From the NCBI GenBank assembly GCA_031772625.1, contig CM062818.1, positions 1,283,698,277-1,283,762,276 of the forward strand: a stretch of DNA of 64,000 bases. Reading direction: 5' to 3'. Positions 1 to 10,542 of the stretch are shown here, in pieces. The notes below the pieces were generated by a model. It saw only the letters and a program-made list of their open reading frames with translations. It did no database searches and was not told the origin of the DNA. The translations under genes and the position numbers were made by a program. Source of the DNA: Pinus tabuliformis. Lineage: Eukaryota; Streptophyta; Pinopsida; Pinales; Pinaceae. Each line of letters begins with the position of its first letter. Position 1 is the stretch's first letter.

Positions 1-1408
1 CCCTAGTAAGCTCCTCTTCTAGGGTTCCCTCTTCCCAACTCAAGTTATTGGCATATTTCTCAATCTCAGGCAGCCTCAAATGTGAGTAGGTACCCAATTT
101 ATATCTTATCCTCCTGAGGGAAACAAAATGGTTTGGGTCATAGGGTATCCACTCAAAACTAGTTTGCAGTCTGAAACCCTCTAGGATCCTATCTGCCTCT
201 TTCCATCCTTCCTCTTTTCTGTTATATAGGAAAGGGCCCAGCTGGCTCCTTACCTTCAACTGTGCTTTCTTGTTCTTACTTTGGAAGTGGAGGTAGTCGG
301 CATTCCCAAATTGCCTGAAATATTCCAGGGCAAAAAGTCTCATAGGGACATACCTTGGCAGCCTATAAGGCTTCAACTCACAGCCATATACTCTGATGAC
401 TGTGTGGTCTTGGTAAAGGTACCAATTACCAATGCTGTAGGTTTTACTTAAATGGAGAATCCTCCTCATTTCATCAGTTAACCTTGGAGGAGGAACACCA
501 TACAATAATGTCATAGCTGGATGGATGAACAAGTCTATGAATTCACAGTATGTATATGGTGACACAGAGGCGCAATGAAAAACAGAGGTCCAAAACACAA
601 CTGACCTTGGATTCCCCTGGGCATTAACTTGTTTCAGGGGAATGGGGAAACTGCCTGGCTGATAAAACAAGAATAGATGGTAAATGTAGGAAGTATATCT
701 AAACAGTCTTTCCCTTTGCAGATTCATTAGCTGCTCATGGATCTTATCTGCAATATGTGTAGCATAGTCATATAGTACAGCTGGAGGCTTTCCAGGAGAG
801 AAAATTGACAGCATTGCCATTATACTATCATCAACATCCTCCACTCCCCTGTACCCTAGGACATAGCTGATCAAATCCACCAGCATTTTGCCCAAGTCAT
901 TTAAGTATACATACCCAATAGGAGGAGTTCTGATGGCTTCAGAGCCTGGTGCTACAAACAACTGGTTGATCTTGATGATTTGGTCATTTGACAACCTAGT
1001 TCCCTTCTTTATTAAGTTCTGCATGTAAAGGGGTGTCAATGGCTTTGCAGTGTGGAAATGCAGCATCTCATTGATGCTTTCTGGGGTGATGTAGAACAGA
1101 ATTGAGCCTGAGGGGCTGAAGACAGCTCTTTGGCTTGGATCATAGCACTCCTGGCATCTGTGAATCAATTCTGGCATAGGATTGACCTGAGGGAGGTTGT
1201 AGATGGGCAAATTTGAATCCCAAATCCCTAGGATATCAGCTCCACTAAGGTGTTGGGCTTTTAATTCATTTAGCATTTGGATATTGAATTTGGAACCTAA
1301 TACAAACCAGTCCAACATTTGATAATCCATATCTCCCAAGGCTTTCCACTCTAACTCCTGGTGAGGGGCATTGAGAGGCTTGATGTTCAGTGCAATTGGA
1401 GTTTCCAT
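1..1408 (-). CDS. Unrecognised protein, 469 codons, open at the window edge
   Basis: Reading the minus strand from the ATG at 1408, I followed every codon to position 2 without a stop, so at least 469 residues are open and the C-terminus lies outside the window. The protein begins METPIALNIKPLNAP. It is rich in aromatic residues and prolines, with stretches such as YDPSQRAVFSPSG, FSPGKPPAVLYDY and YGVPPPRLTDEM, and ends in an acidic stretch (WEEGTLEEEL). I see no signal peptide, zinc finger, retropepsin or RT motif. No function can be assigned. A repeat-borne first ORF (gag-like or plant-mobile-domain-like) or a domesticated derivative are both possible. It is the only long frame in the left 3 kb, and the lack of stops contrasts sharply with the decayed elements beside it. 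Confidence 0.75.
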   Translation of the reverse strand, partial: METPIALNIKPLNAPHQELEWKALGDMDYQMLDWFVLGSKFNIQMLNELKAQHLSGADILGIWDSNLPIYNLPQVNPMPELIHRCQECYDPSQRAVFSPSGSILFYITPESINEMLHFHTAKPLTPLYMQNLIKKGTRLSNDQIIKINQLFVAPGSEAIRTPPIGYVYLNDLGKMLVDLISYVLGYRGVEDVDDSIMAMLSIFSPGKPPAVLYDYATHIADKIHEQLMNLQRERLFRYTSYIYHLFLFYQPGSFPIPLKQVNAQGNPRSVVFWTSVFHCASVSPYTYCEFIDLFIHPAMTLLYGVPPPRLTDEMRRILHLSKTYSIGNWYLYQDHTVIRVYGCELKPYRLPRYVPMRLFALEYFRQFGNADYLHFQSKNKKAQLKVRSQLGPFLYNRKEEGWKEADRILEGFRLQTSFEWIPYDPNHFVSLRRIRYKLGTYSHLRLPEIEKYANNLSWEEGTLEEELTR

Positions 1409-2007
1409 GGTATATCAAGCTTCTGACTTGCAAGTGAAATGGTAAAAGTAGGCAGAACAACACAGAGGTGATTTCTTGTGATGAAAGTGTGAGCTTCAAG
1501 GAAATGGGCACACAACAATTGAAATACTGTTTGAATTATGAATAAGGCCAACTGTCTGGTCTTCCTTTGTCCTTTGTAGCAGGTTTTTGATAGATTGACC
1601 AACTGTCTCACGATTGCGCGAGCAGTTTGCAGTTTTCTGCTAAAACTCGGGAAAACAAGGCTCAGCTAGTGGTTTTCAAGGTTGCAGTTGGAAATAGAGG
1701 CTTTGCAGAGGGAATTTTGCCGGTGGAATTGTGAGTTTTAGTGTCCTCTGAGCCTTCTGAGAATTTTTTAGACAATTTTTAGGCGTATGGAGGGTAAACA
1801 ACGAGAAATACCTGGTAAGCAGCGTGCAGTGAAGGTGAATGTGGACGGAATTGGTGCTCTGGAGGTCTTCAGGTTGATTTCGGCAGGGTGGCGCAGTCTT
1901 GAACGTAAAACAGCATGCAGAAGAAACAGTAGCAAATAAGCAGAAAGTATGAAAAAGGCGATTTTTGGCCATAATATGGACTTTTTGGCACTTTGGCGCC
2001 TTTTCTC

Positions 2008-2083
2008 TGATGACGTCAGCATGACGTCATAGGGTGGGGTCAAGCTCGGATGATGTCAGCATGACGTCATCGGGTGACGTGGC
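2008..2083. promoter_or_regulatory. Tandem TGACGTCA (CRE/as-1-like) cluster
   Basis: Three perfect TGACGTCA palindromes lie at 2011-2018, 2022-2029 and 2062-2069, a near copy (TGATGTCA) at 2051, and TGACGTGGC at 2075-2083. The paired arrangement, two sites 11 bp apart, occurs twice as an imperfect tandem repeat about 41 bp apart. TGACG pairs and TGACGTCA are known binding sites of plant bZIP (TGA-type) factors. The cluster is about 600 bp upstream of the minus-strand ATG at 1408. Confidence 0.6.
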
Positions 2084-2414
2084 GGGCCCTGGTTGGTCCA
2101 TGGATGAACTGAGGTGGCGGACGGGTCAGCAAAGGAACGGGCGAATAAGGCGACGCGGTGGTGAGGTGGCGGTGAGGTGGATGTGACGTAGGCGCGACGT
2201 GGGACTAACAGACCGGGCGGTTAGGGTGATGGCGGTCACGGTTAAGCGCCAGCGGTCACGGTTTCTCGGGGCGGTTATGATACGGCCTCAAATCTGTCAG
2301 AGGCTGCTCCGAGATACCTAGACGGGTGACGCGTGGCCGAGTAGTGACGTAACGCAACGTCACTTTCTCGGGCGCTAAATCTCTGTCGTGGGGGCCGCTC
2401 CGATATTAATAAGG

Positions 2415-2446
2415 ACCGTCGGATCACTTGGGTCCGATCCGACGGT
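2415..2446. repeat. Perfect 11-bp inverted repeat, 10-nt loop
   Basis: ACCGTCGGATC at 2415-2425 is matched by GATCCGACGGT at 2436-2446, separated by 10 bases. It could form a hairpin or bind a dimeric factor. A related half site (gatccgacggt) occurs in the LTR of T3 near 26010. Confidence 0.7.
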
Positions 2447-2599
2447 GGACGGGGGGACGATGTGATCGGGGGATACGGATGCGGGCGGGTACTTTTTTAT
2501 TATTTGTTTTTGGGAGCAGCGCCCGGCGGAAACCTTCGGATATGGGTTTTTCATAAGGTTTTCAATGTATTTCGAAGAAATCAAATGCATGCGCCAACT

Positions 2600-3540
2600 T
2601 TGGTTAAGCGGCAGAAGCGGGTTTTTTGGGTTTTTTCATAATTTCAAAGGGGTTATGGGTAGAAAGGGGTTTGTATAGGGTTTTTCTTTGCAAATGATGG
2701 TCTAATGAGTGAAATGACTTCAAAGAAGGGAGAGGGGTAAGGTTTAGGCTCATCAAAGTGACCAGATGCCAATTTGATTCCTTTTTAGAGAACATATGGC
2801 TATAATGCCAAGGGGGGGGATATTTATACAAAATTTGGGGTTTATACACCATGGTGTTAATAATATTAGGGGAAAAGGTAATATAAGGGATTTACATAGT
2901 AGAGTTAGGGTTAATATGGATAGAGAGTGAATGAGGGGGAAAATCACTAAGTTTATTTGAAACTTACTTAGTTTAGGGAGTAGATCAAAATGAAAAGAAT
3001 TTTTACACAGGAAATGTGGCTTTTAAAGACTGAAAAACAATCATAATACCACAAGTATTTTCATGAATCTCAACTCCAAGGGGATGTTAGTAAATGATAT
3101 GAAAAAAGGGAAAAGGGGAAGTTAGACATGCTCCTTTGCTTTTCTTCTCTTATCTTGATCATCAAATCTGAAATGAATACCACTTCTGCAACCCCATATA
3201 CTTACCCAACTACTTTGCCTAGCATTTTTTGTTTCTTCTTGGAGGGTGCATTTAGACTCGCAGACCCCTACTTGCCTTTTCTTTACTTTGGCTTTTTCTT
3301 TTGTTTTTTCTATCTACTTCTATCCTTATTGCTTCCAAGGTCCCAAATTAAACAGTTGGGAACCTTAATTTCTCTACCTAAGCTACTTGTCTGCCAAGAT
3401 TAAACAGTTTGGACAGACCTCTTTCTCTATTCTACAACTGGAAATTGAAAACATGGCATGATCCAGATTAAACTGTTGGGTCATCCATCACAATTGAAAC
3501 AAGGTCAAGCTCTTTACACACCTTGTCTTCTCTAGGAAAT
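2600..3540. other. AT-rich stretch, nothing recognised
   Basis: This interval holds purine-rich and poly-pyrimidine patches and short frames only (for example 3128-3403, plus, hydrophobic, 91 codons). A phrase like 'attaaacagttggga' recurs loosely at about 3350, 3400 and 3465. A 5' LTR for T1 would be expected around here, but I find no match to its candidate 3' LTR at 30484. Confidence 0.4.
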
Positions 3541-4520
3541 ATGGGATCTTTGCATAAACAAAGCAGAGCATATTTGGACTTTTCCTTGCCAATCATGAAA
3601 TATGAAACCTATTGGTATAGGTATCCAACAGGAGCTATTCAAAGTGGAAGGTTTTTCATGGACAGAGGAAGAAAAGGTTTTGAGTATAGCCCATTGATCG
3701 AGCCTCCTTTGAGTGACGACAAAGGAGGAGTGCATGCTTCTCCACCGAGTACTATTCATATGATAAGACAAGGGTTCCCGCGAATACCTACACTGCCCTC
3801 ATGCTCGTCCCATCCATCCACACCACCTCCAACCTCACCTCCATAGCTCACCCCATCACCCACACCACCGCCACCTCCACCACTGTTCAACATGGCGAAC
3901 TCCATAGAGCTACCTATATTCAAAGGTGTAGGAAATGAAGATCTGGACTAGTTTTGGTTCGTCGTGAAGGCTGTATGGGAAGCTCAGGGTATCATGGATG
4001 ACCAAATGAAGAAAGCCACACTGGTTAGTGCTTTGCAGGACCACGCACTAATGTGGTACATTAAGTACAGTACTGATAAACCAACGTCCTTGTTGGAAGA
4101 TGTCCAAGCTGCGCTGAATGGAGAATTCAGTAGACCTATGTCTCAAGCGCAATCAATTGTGGGATTCAAGGAGATCACGATGAAGTCTAGGGAGACACCC
4201 TGGGATTTGGATCAAATATTGAAGTGTACAATCCATGAAGCCAACATGAACCTAACTAATGGGAAGAACCGTGAATGGTTCGTGGCCTCGCTCCTGCCCC
4301 ACCTAAGGGTTGCGCTATCACAACAGAAGATTGGGACATAGGAAGAAGCTCTGGAAATCATGATGAGACTGCATGAGACACGAATGCAGGATGCTAATTT
4401 GGGGTTTCAACAGATTCATGCGCAGTTTCAAAACCTTTGCCTTGAAATGCAAAGTATGAAGAAGGACAGAGCAACTCGTCCAGAGGAAAGGACGACGCTA
4501 CTGGTGGACCGCGTGTAGTT
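3541..4520 (+). pseudogene. T1 gag (broken)
   Basis: The frame starts at or before the ATG at 3541, passes a proline-rich linker (about 3780-3880), and enters a gag core after the internal ATG at 3892 (MANSIELPIFKGVG). The gag core includes ALMWYIKYS, a typical gypsy gag helix with a tryptophan before the tyrosine. In-frame TAG stops occur at 3844, 3949 and 4339. At the last two the context suggests glutamine codons originally. The frame continues to about 4515 with a Q- and M-rich C-terminal helix. No zinc knuckle is visible. The role would have been a structural particle protein; this copy cannot be translated whole. Confidence 0.7.
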
Positions 4521-4559
4521 AGAAATCTTGGCAAGCATAAGGCAAGGACTGGGCATGAG

Positions 4560-5130
4560 ATGAGGCTTACCGCGCAAATAGGGGAATATGAAATGGACCA
4601 AGTTACCTTGGATATGGGGTTCGATATGAATGTTTTGCTAAAGCAAACATGGGAAAGAATGGGGAGACCTGCGCTCTAGTGGTCTCCGATCTAATTAAGG
4701 ATGGGAAATCAACAGAAAATTATCCCAATGGGGAGGCTGCAAGGGGTGACAATTGACATTGAAGGCGCGAGAACACTGGTGATTTTGAGGTAATAGGGAT
4801 TGTGGATGATAGCAATACCTACCTTGCTCCTTGGAATCGATTGGGCCACTGACATGAATGGGGTAATAAACCTGAAGAAGTGAAAGATGATATTTGAAAA
4901 GAAGTCGCTCCACATAGTGGTGTTGCTGGATCCTGCAGAAGGACCGTGCTATACAGAACCAGTCCATGATTATGAAAGTGATGACGATTTGGACCAGATT
5001 TACAAGATAATGACGCGAGACTAGGATTGGGTAAATCTGACAGTAGATGGGTGTATCACATGGGACTGCGAGAGCTCCTACACATCAGATTCAGACGAAG
5101 AATTAGAGCATTGGCAGAACTAGCTGCATG
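4560..5130 (+). pseudogene. T1 protease region (degenerate)
   Basis: Pieces in this interval resemble the retropepsin fold region of gypsy polyproteins: a segment encoding LDMGFDMNVLLKQTWERMG, followed by a stretch like ALLGIDWATDMNGVINL and an acidic tail (SYTSDSDEELEHW). The usual D-[ST]-G triad is not clean: the sequence shows LDMGFD. Frame breaks occur near 4677 and 4880, with TAG stops near 5022 and 5121. It sits between gag and the gag-like segments, as expected for protease. The assignment is by position and faint similarity. Confidence 0.5.
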
Positions 5131-5153
5131 AAGTATCTACACTGCGTTGTAAT

Positions 5154-5837
5154 ATGATGACCAAGTCATTGCATTGCGTGTCATTAGAAGTAAGGAATCT
5201 ACCTCACTATGATGGGCTAACTGATGTTGATTTCTTTTTGGATGCATTTGAGAGAGAAGTTCTGGAGAAGCATTGCTTCCAGGCCTTGGACTGGGTACTG
5301 TGTGCTACACTCTCAAGATGGTGGGGTATGCACAAAGATAATTTCGGTGATTGGCATGACTATAGGAGGATGATGAGAATACGTTCTAGATAGCCGAAAT
5401 TATGGATGACAGACAAGTATGATGGAAGGGATGATCCGCGTGATCACCTGTCCAAATGGACTAAGGCTTATGGAGCGGAGCCCCAGATTGAATGGGTGCA
5501 TATGTTTTGTCATACCTTGGATGTCATACAAATGAATTGGTACTTGGAAAGAGAACTCTTCCATGGCACTGAAGAATGGGACATCTTGCGCTAGGGGTTT
5601 ATAATGACATTCAAATTTGAGGGTGGGTTTGACTGTATTGATGCAGTGCTACATGAGGTTAAGGAAGCAATATTTAGGATACCACGGGATCCTTTGGACC
5701 TGATTCAACCTGATTGGGCTACCTACCTGAACCACACGCTGGAATGCTATAATGTGATCACTGAAGAAGAAGATGAGGATCCCATAAAGATTAATATTAC
5801 AGAAACCCAGGGTCACTGTGAAGTTGAAGGTCCATAG
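5154..5837 (+). pseudogene. T1 gag-like segments between protease and RT
   Basis: Two blocks look like capsid-type gag cores rather than pol. The first (5154-5393) has LPHYDGLTDVDFFLDAFERE, then a tryptophan pair in LSRWWGMHKDN. The second (5406-5680) has KYDGRDDPRDHLSKWTKAYG, then FCHTLDVIQMNWYLERELF and EWDILR. This order (YDG..DP..HL..W, F..TL....WY, W..L) is the classical Retrotrans_gag pattern. TAG stops at 5391, 5592 and 5835 interrupt an otherwise continuing reading. The block ends in an acidic linker leading into RT. Gag cores downstream of protease are unusual. Confidence 0.6.
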
Positions 5838-5858
5838 ATAGAGGATCCAGACATAACC

Positions 5859-6746
5859 GTGCCACTGAAAACTAGGCAGGTCAACATTGGCACAGAGGTG
5901 GAGCCAAAATTTGCAAAGATTGGGTACTATTGGGATGATGTGATAGTAGACAAGGTCACTGAGCTCCTCTGCGAATATCAGGATTTGTTCCCCATGAATT
6001 TTTCTGATCTGAAGGGAATAATAGGAGACCTGGGTGTCATGAAGATCACCCTGAAACCGGATGCGAAACCTGTAAAACAAATACCTTACTGCCTTAATCC
6101 AAAGTATAAGGAAAGGGTCCGAGCTGAGTTAGATAAGATGATCGTGACAGGAATTATTGAACCAGTGGAAGAATCTGATTGGGTAAGCCTGATAGTGGTT
6201 CAGGAAAAGAAACATAAAGAAGAAATAAGGATATGCGTGGATCTCTGGAAATTGAATGATGCTTGTGTGCATGATCCTTTCCCAACCCCGTTCACTGACG
6301 AGGTCCTTGATAATGTAGGTGGCTAAGAAGCATACTCCTTCATTGAGGGGTTCTATGGGTACCATCAGATCAATATCGCACCTGAGGATGGAAGTAAGAT
6401 GACCTTCGTGGCTGAATGGGGATGTTTTCAGTACACCGTAATGCCTTTTGGGCTGAAGAATGCACCAACAATATTTTCGCATTTAGTCATTGCGGAATTC
6501 AAAGACTTCATTCATAAATTTCTGGAGGTATACTTTGACAATTGGATAGTGTTTGGATTGGTAAAGCGCCATGTGGCAAGTCTGCACTTGATGCTGGATA
6601 CATGTTGGAGATACCAGATCACGCTCAATCTGAAGAAGTGTTTGTTTTGTGTCACTTTTGGGGTCCTGCTAGGTCATGTAGTACGCAAACAAGGATTGAT
6701 GGTAGACCCCGCGAAGATCACGGTGATAATCAACTTGGAGGCACCG
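5859..6746 (+). pseudogene. T1 reverse transcriptase, N-terminal part
   Basis: This is an RT palm-finger region of Ty3/gypsy type: IRICVDLWKLNDACVHDPFP (RT block 2), GYHQINIAPED, FQYTVMPFGLKNAPTIFS, and the catalytic box, seen here as VYFDNWIVF. The box is normally Y-x-D-D, so the second aspartate is asparagine and the enzyme would be dead. A TAA at 6324 also breaks the frame. The segment ends at 6746, where T2 has inserted. The remaining RT connection and RNase H resume at 12619. Confidence 0.85.
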
Positions 6747-7366
6747 TGATCTAGGTGGATATTGGTGGCCACCTGCCAGGTCCACCTGGACCCCCACCAT
6801 TGTCTTTCTCAGCATTTTCAGTTTCCTTAATTGTAGCACAGTTTACTATTTTTAGCAGTTTTTCGGGTCCTGAACTTCCGGAGCCGTTTTGAGGCCCTAA
6901 ACGACGTTTTTTTGGAATTCTGGGGCGACCGAGCCCTATGTTGCCTCCCAAAGTGGTAGTACTCGGATAGATCTTTCTAACGAGCTATCGTACGCGTCAA
7001 ACAGAGATCGTATGCCAAAGTTACGACCCGGGAAATTGATGTACCAATTTACCCAAACGGGGCCCACAATTTGGCGTTTCATCTTCTAGGGTTAGGTTTC
7101 GGTATGTGAAGGGTTTTCCATTGTTTCTCAACAATAAATAGGCCTTCGAGCCTCATTGTAATACAGTTCAGAACAGTTCAGAGGCATGTAGCCATCACAT
7201 CTCTTCTCAGAGATAAGCTACCATCGCCCTAGCTAGTTTATTGCCATTTCTGTATGTAAGCATATGTCAGTATTTTCCATTAATGAAATGAAGTATTATT
7301 TCCGCTGCATCTTTGTGTATATGGTTATCTCTGTAATTTGTTGCGTTCCTGCTTAAATCTGGATCA
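6747..7366 (+). repeat. T2 5' LTR (620 bp)
   Basis: It begins TGATCTAGG and ends CTGGATCA, and is followed after one base by the PBS. It is nearly identical to 11993-12613. An AT-rich CAATAAATA near 7131-7139 is a weak candidate core promoter, followed by a stretch repeated in the 3' LTR. Confidence 0.95.
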
Positions 7367-7367
7367 G

Positions 7368-7379
7368 TGGTATCAGAGC
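7368..7379 (+). other. T2 primer-binding site, tRNA-iMet type
   Basis: TGGTATCAGAGC lies one base after the 5' LTR. It is complementary to the 3' end of plant initiator tRNA-Met and is the standard primer site of many plant LTR elements. Confidence 0.92.
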
Positions 7380-7407
7380 GGTCTGCTTTTTCTCTGTTTT
7401 TCTTTGC

Positions 7408-7992
7408 ATGTCCCCAACAAGGTCGGGATATAAGGAGTTAGGGCTTGAACTGGTTGAACCTTTGCAAGACCAGCCTCGCAAATCCCGACGGCCTCCCATG
7501 GCGGACGAGAAGAAAGATGAGGGGGCAGGAGATCCCATCAAAATCTTGCTCGAAGAAGCGCTCGAGCGACAACGGAACGCGATGATGGACAGCTTTGCGC
7601 AGATCCTTCAGCGGCTACCCAGAAGCGGCGCATCGGCTTCCAGCAGCTCCTCTGGAAATGCCACACCCTTTAAGGTACAAGTTAATTTTGAAATCCCCAT
7701 ATTCGAGGGTCAGATAGACGCCGATGCCGTAGATAAATGGTTAAATCTGCTAGAGGGTTATTTTTCTGTTCATGAATTTTCGAGTCGGGAAAAGATTGTT
7801 TTTGCTCTTCTCAAAGCAGCCCCCCACGTCAAGGACTGGTGGGAAACCTACTGCGAGCAGAAGGATGAAAGTACTGGCTCACTATTTTCAGCCGCACCCA
7901 CCTGGGATTCGTTCCGGGATGCCATCAAGGAGCAGTACTACCCTGTCGGAAGCTATGAGGATGAATACATAAAGTGGACCACGCTGCGGTAG
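7408..7992 (+). pseudogene. T2 gag, N-terminal part, ended by an in-frame TAG
   Basis: The ATG at 7408 starts MSPTRSGYKELG. A charged helix follows (EEALERQRNAMMDSFAQILQ), then a serine-rich linker, then the gag core with IFEGQIDADAVDKWLNLLEG and the tryptophan-rich HVKDWWETYCEQ. The TAG at 7990 is in the same frame as the downstream frame from 8008. The context LR*GRDQ suggests an original CAG codon. Up to that stop, 194 residues are open. Confidence 0.9.
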
Positions 7993-8007
7993 GGAAGGGA
8001 CCAAGAT

Positions 8008-10542
8008 GTGCCGGAGTTCACCAATCTTTTCCATACCCTTCGCACAAAGTTGGGTATCAAGGATTCGGAGCAACATTTGATACTCAAATACCGTGGCTGC
8101 CTGCACAAGTACATCCAGGAAGAAATACAGTTCCTAAACATCCCCTCGCTCAGCGCAGCATACCGGTATGCCGTCAAAGTCGAGCAGAAGTTTAAACAAA
8201 AGAAGCGAGACTTTGGATCTGCGAATCCAAAGCAGGGGAAAGGTGCCCCTAAACCACAGAACAAAGGACAAAGCCAAGGCGGGACAACCCAAGACAACCA
8301 GCTGAAGCTGCAAGCAAAGAACAACGCCGCGAAGCCGAGAAAGGACACTGGAAAATGGTGCGAGTTCCATAAGAGCTCCACTCACAACACAAGTGAGTGT
8401 CGGGCCAAACAGTCACTGGTGGCTGAGCTAAAGGTTTCAGAATCAGATGCATGTTCCGACTCTGAGTCAGAACCCGATAAGGGGTATGAAAAAGGGAAGC
8501 AGATCATTGATGCGGATCCCAGCGCCACTGTTGCTACCGCAAAGATCAAGAAAAATGAACCCGAAGATCCAGAGGAGGAGGAGCGTCTCTTCCACTCCCA
8601 GATGTGGGTCAAGGGCTCCCCGATACAGTTCATTGTTGATAGCGGGAGTCAAAAGAACCTCATTTCGGCAGAGGTCGTGAAGCGGTTGGGCTTACCGACC
8701 ACAGCACATCCACAACCATACACCATTGGGTGGCTTTACCAAGGGCGAGATCTTCGCGTGAGCCAGCAGTGTCGCCTTCCATACAATATCAAGCCCTTCA
8801 CGGATGAGGTATTGTGTGACATTGCTCCCCTTGAAGTTTGTGATGTATTACTAGGACAACCATACTTGTGGAAGCGACATGCTGTGTATGAATCAAGGCC
8901 CCGTGCTGTTATTATTACATTGGGAAATAAGTTGTTCAGGATACCAGAGGTACCACCACCTGCCGCCATCTCTTTGATTACTGCAAAACAATGCAGTAAG
9001 ATCATTTCCAAAACCAGGAAATTTGTTTTCCTGATGATACGCCCTCAAGGGAAGAAGAAGACAGTGGCCGCGGCCTCCAAACGAGGTCCCTCTGCACGGC
9101 AGCTACAAATGGACAAGATTGTGGAGGAGTACAAAGACATCTTCACCTCCCCGGCAGGGGTTCCTCTGCACTGTCAAGTCAAGCACTCCATTGATCTGAC
9201 CCCAGGTGCGCCGCTACCCAATGGACCAATTTATCGGCGCTCCGTTCTGGAGAACAATGAAATCAAGAGGCAGATTCAGGAGCTCCTACAGAAAGGTCAC
9301 ATCCGTCCGAGTTCTGCGCCCTATGGGAGCCCGATAGTGTTGGTACAGAAGAAGGATGGGACGTGGAGACTCTGTATTGACTATCGGGCGCTGAACAAGA
9401 TCACTGTCCGTAATAGGTACCCGATCCCGCGGATTGATGACCTCCTAGACCAACTAAAGGGGGCGAAATATTTCAGCAAGATCGATCTGAAGTCAGGATA
9501 TCACCAGGTACCAATTGAACCCTCAGATGTGTGGAAGACTGCCTTCAAATCCAAGGAGGGCCTCTTCGAATGGTTGGTCATGCCTTTCGGATTGACGAAT
9601 GCTCCTGCAACCTTTATGAGGCTAATGGATGACATCTTACGGCCATTCACCAACTCCTTTGTAGTAGTATACTTGGATGACATTCTGATCTTCAGCCAGA
9701 GTTGGGAAGAGCACCTCCACCACATCCGACAGGTTCTCCAAACACTGCGGCAACACAAGCTATGTGCCAATTTGGAGAAATGCACTTTTGGCATGACCGA
9801 GGTCCAGTATCTGGGATACATCATTGATGAACAGGGGGTGCATGTCGATCCAGCCAAGGTCCAAGTCATTCGGGATTGGCCCTCTCCAACCACTCTAACA
9901 GAGCTCCGCAGCTTTCTAGGTCTTGCCAACTTCTACCGCAGGTTTGTGTTGGGATTTTCTCATATTTCTTGGCCCTTGAGTCAAGTCACCAAGGGCGGGG
10001 CGAAAGCAAAATTCTTTTGGTCTGAATCTCAACAGAAGGCATTCAGGGAGTTGAAGGATTGCCTCTGCACGGCACCAGTGCTCGCATTACCAGATTTACA
10101 ACAACCATTTGAGGTCGAGACAGATGCCTCTGACTATGCTATTGGGGCAGTCCTTACTCAACATGGACATCCAGTGGCATATCACAGTGAAACACTTTCA
10201 GACACAGTCCGGAAGTACCCCACTTATGATAAAGAGATGTATTCCATTGTACAGGCCTGCCGACAATGGAAGCATTACATTTTGGGGAAGGAAACGGTCA
10301 TCCACACAGACCACCGACCTCTGCAATTCATACAGACCCAAGGGAAATTGCAGAATGATCGCCATCAGAAGTGGTCTACATACCTGCAACAGTTTCACTT
10401 GAATATAAAGTATAAGAAGGGCAGCACCAATAATGTTGCAGATTGCCTTAGTCGACCACCGATCATGGCGCTAACCACCGTGCTCAACTCTTGCGGGCAC
10501 GAGACTTCTGATTGGCCACTTCTCTACAAAAGCGACCCATAA
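8008..10542 (+). pseudogene. T2 gag C-terminus, protease, RT and RNase H
   Basis: This is the same frame as the upstream gag; its true start is the upstream ATG. In order there is the rest of gag, a zinc knuckle [14 protein letters not shown] (C-x2-H-x4-H-x4-C) near 8361-8402, and protease with [15 protein letters not shown] follows with [39 protein letters not shown] and catalytic [10 protein letters not shown]. RNase H has [29 protein letters not shown] and [11 protein letters not shown]. All catalytic residues I can check are present. The frame ends at TAA 10540-10542, but the reading resumes in the same frame immediately after. The single gag-pol frame implies one polyprotein processed by its protease. 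Confidence 0.93.

Larger units (their letters stand above)
1409..2600 (-). promoter_or_regulatory. CpG-rich upstream region of the left-edge ORF
   Basis: Upstream of the ATG at 1408, the first ~550 bases (to about 1950) read on the minus strand as a C/T-rich leader-like sequence. About 1950-2500 is markedly GC- and CpG-rich, unlike the AT-rich surroundings. It carries many ACGT cores and a cluster of TGACGTCA sites. Short frames here (for example 1676-1972 and 1768-2043, minus) show no recognisable protein. Whether this is a host promoter or an LTR/5' UTR of a retroelement cannot be decided, because no second copy is in the window. Confidence 0.45.

Noticed and set aside
3128-3403. Hydrophobic 91-codon frame as a membrane protein gene
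   Set aside because: It lies in low-complexity T-rich DNA, has no homologous motif and no conserved context.
8134-8633. Minus-strand frames opposite T2 gag-pol
   Set aside because: They are antisense shadows of a clearly coding plus-strand frame.
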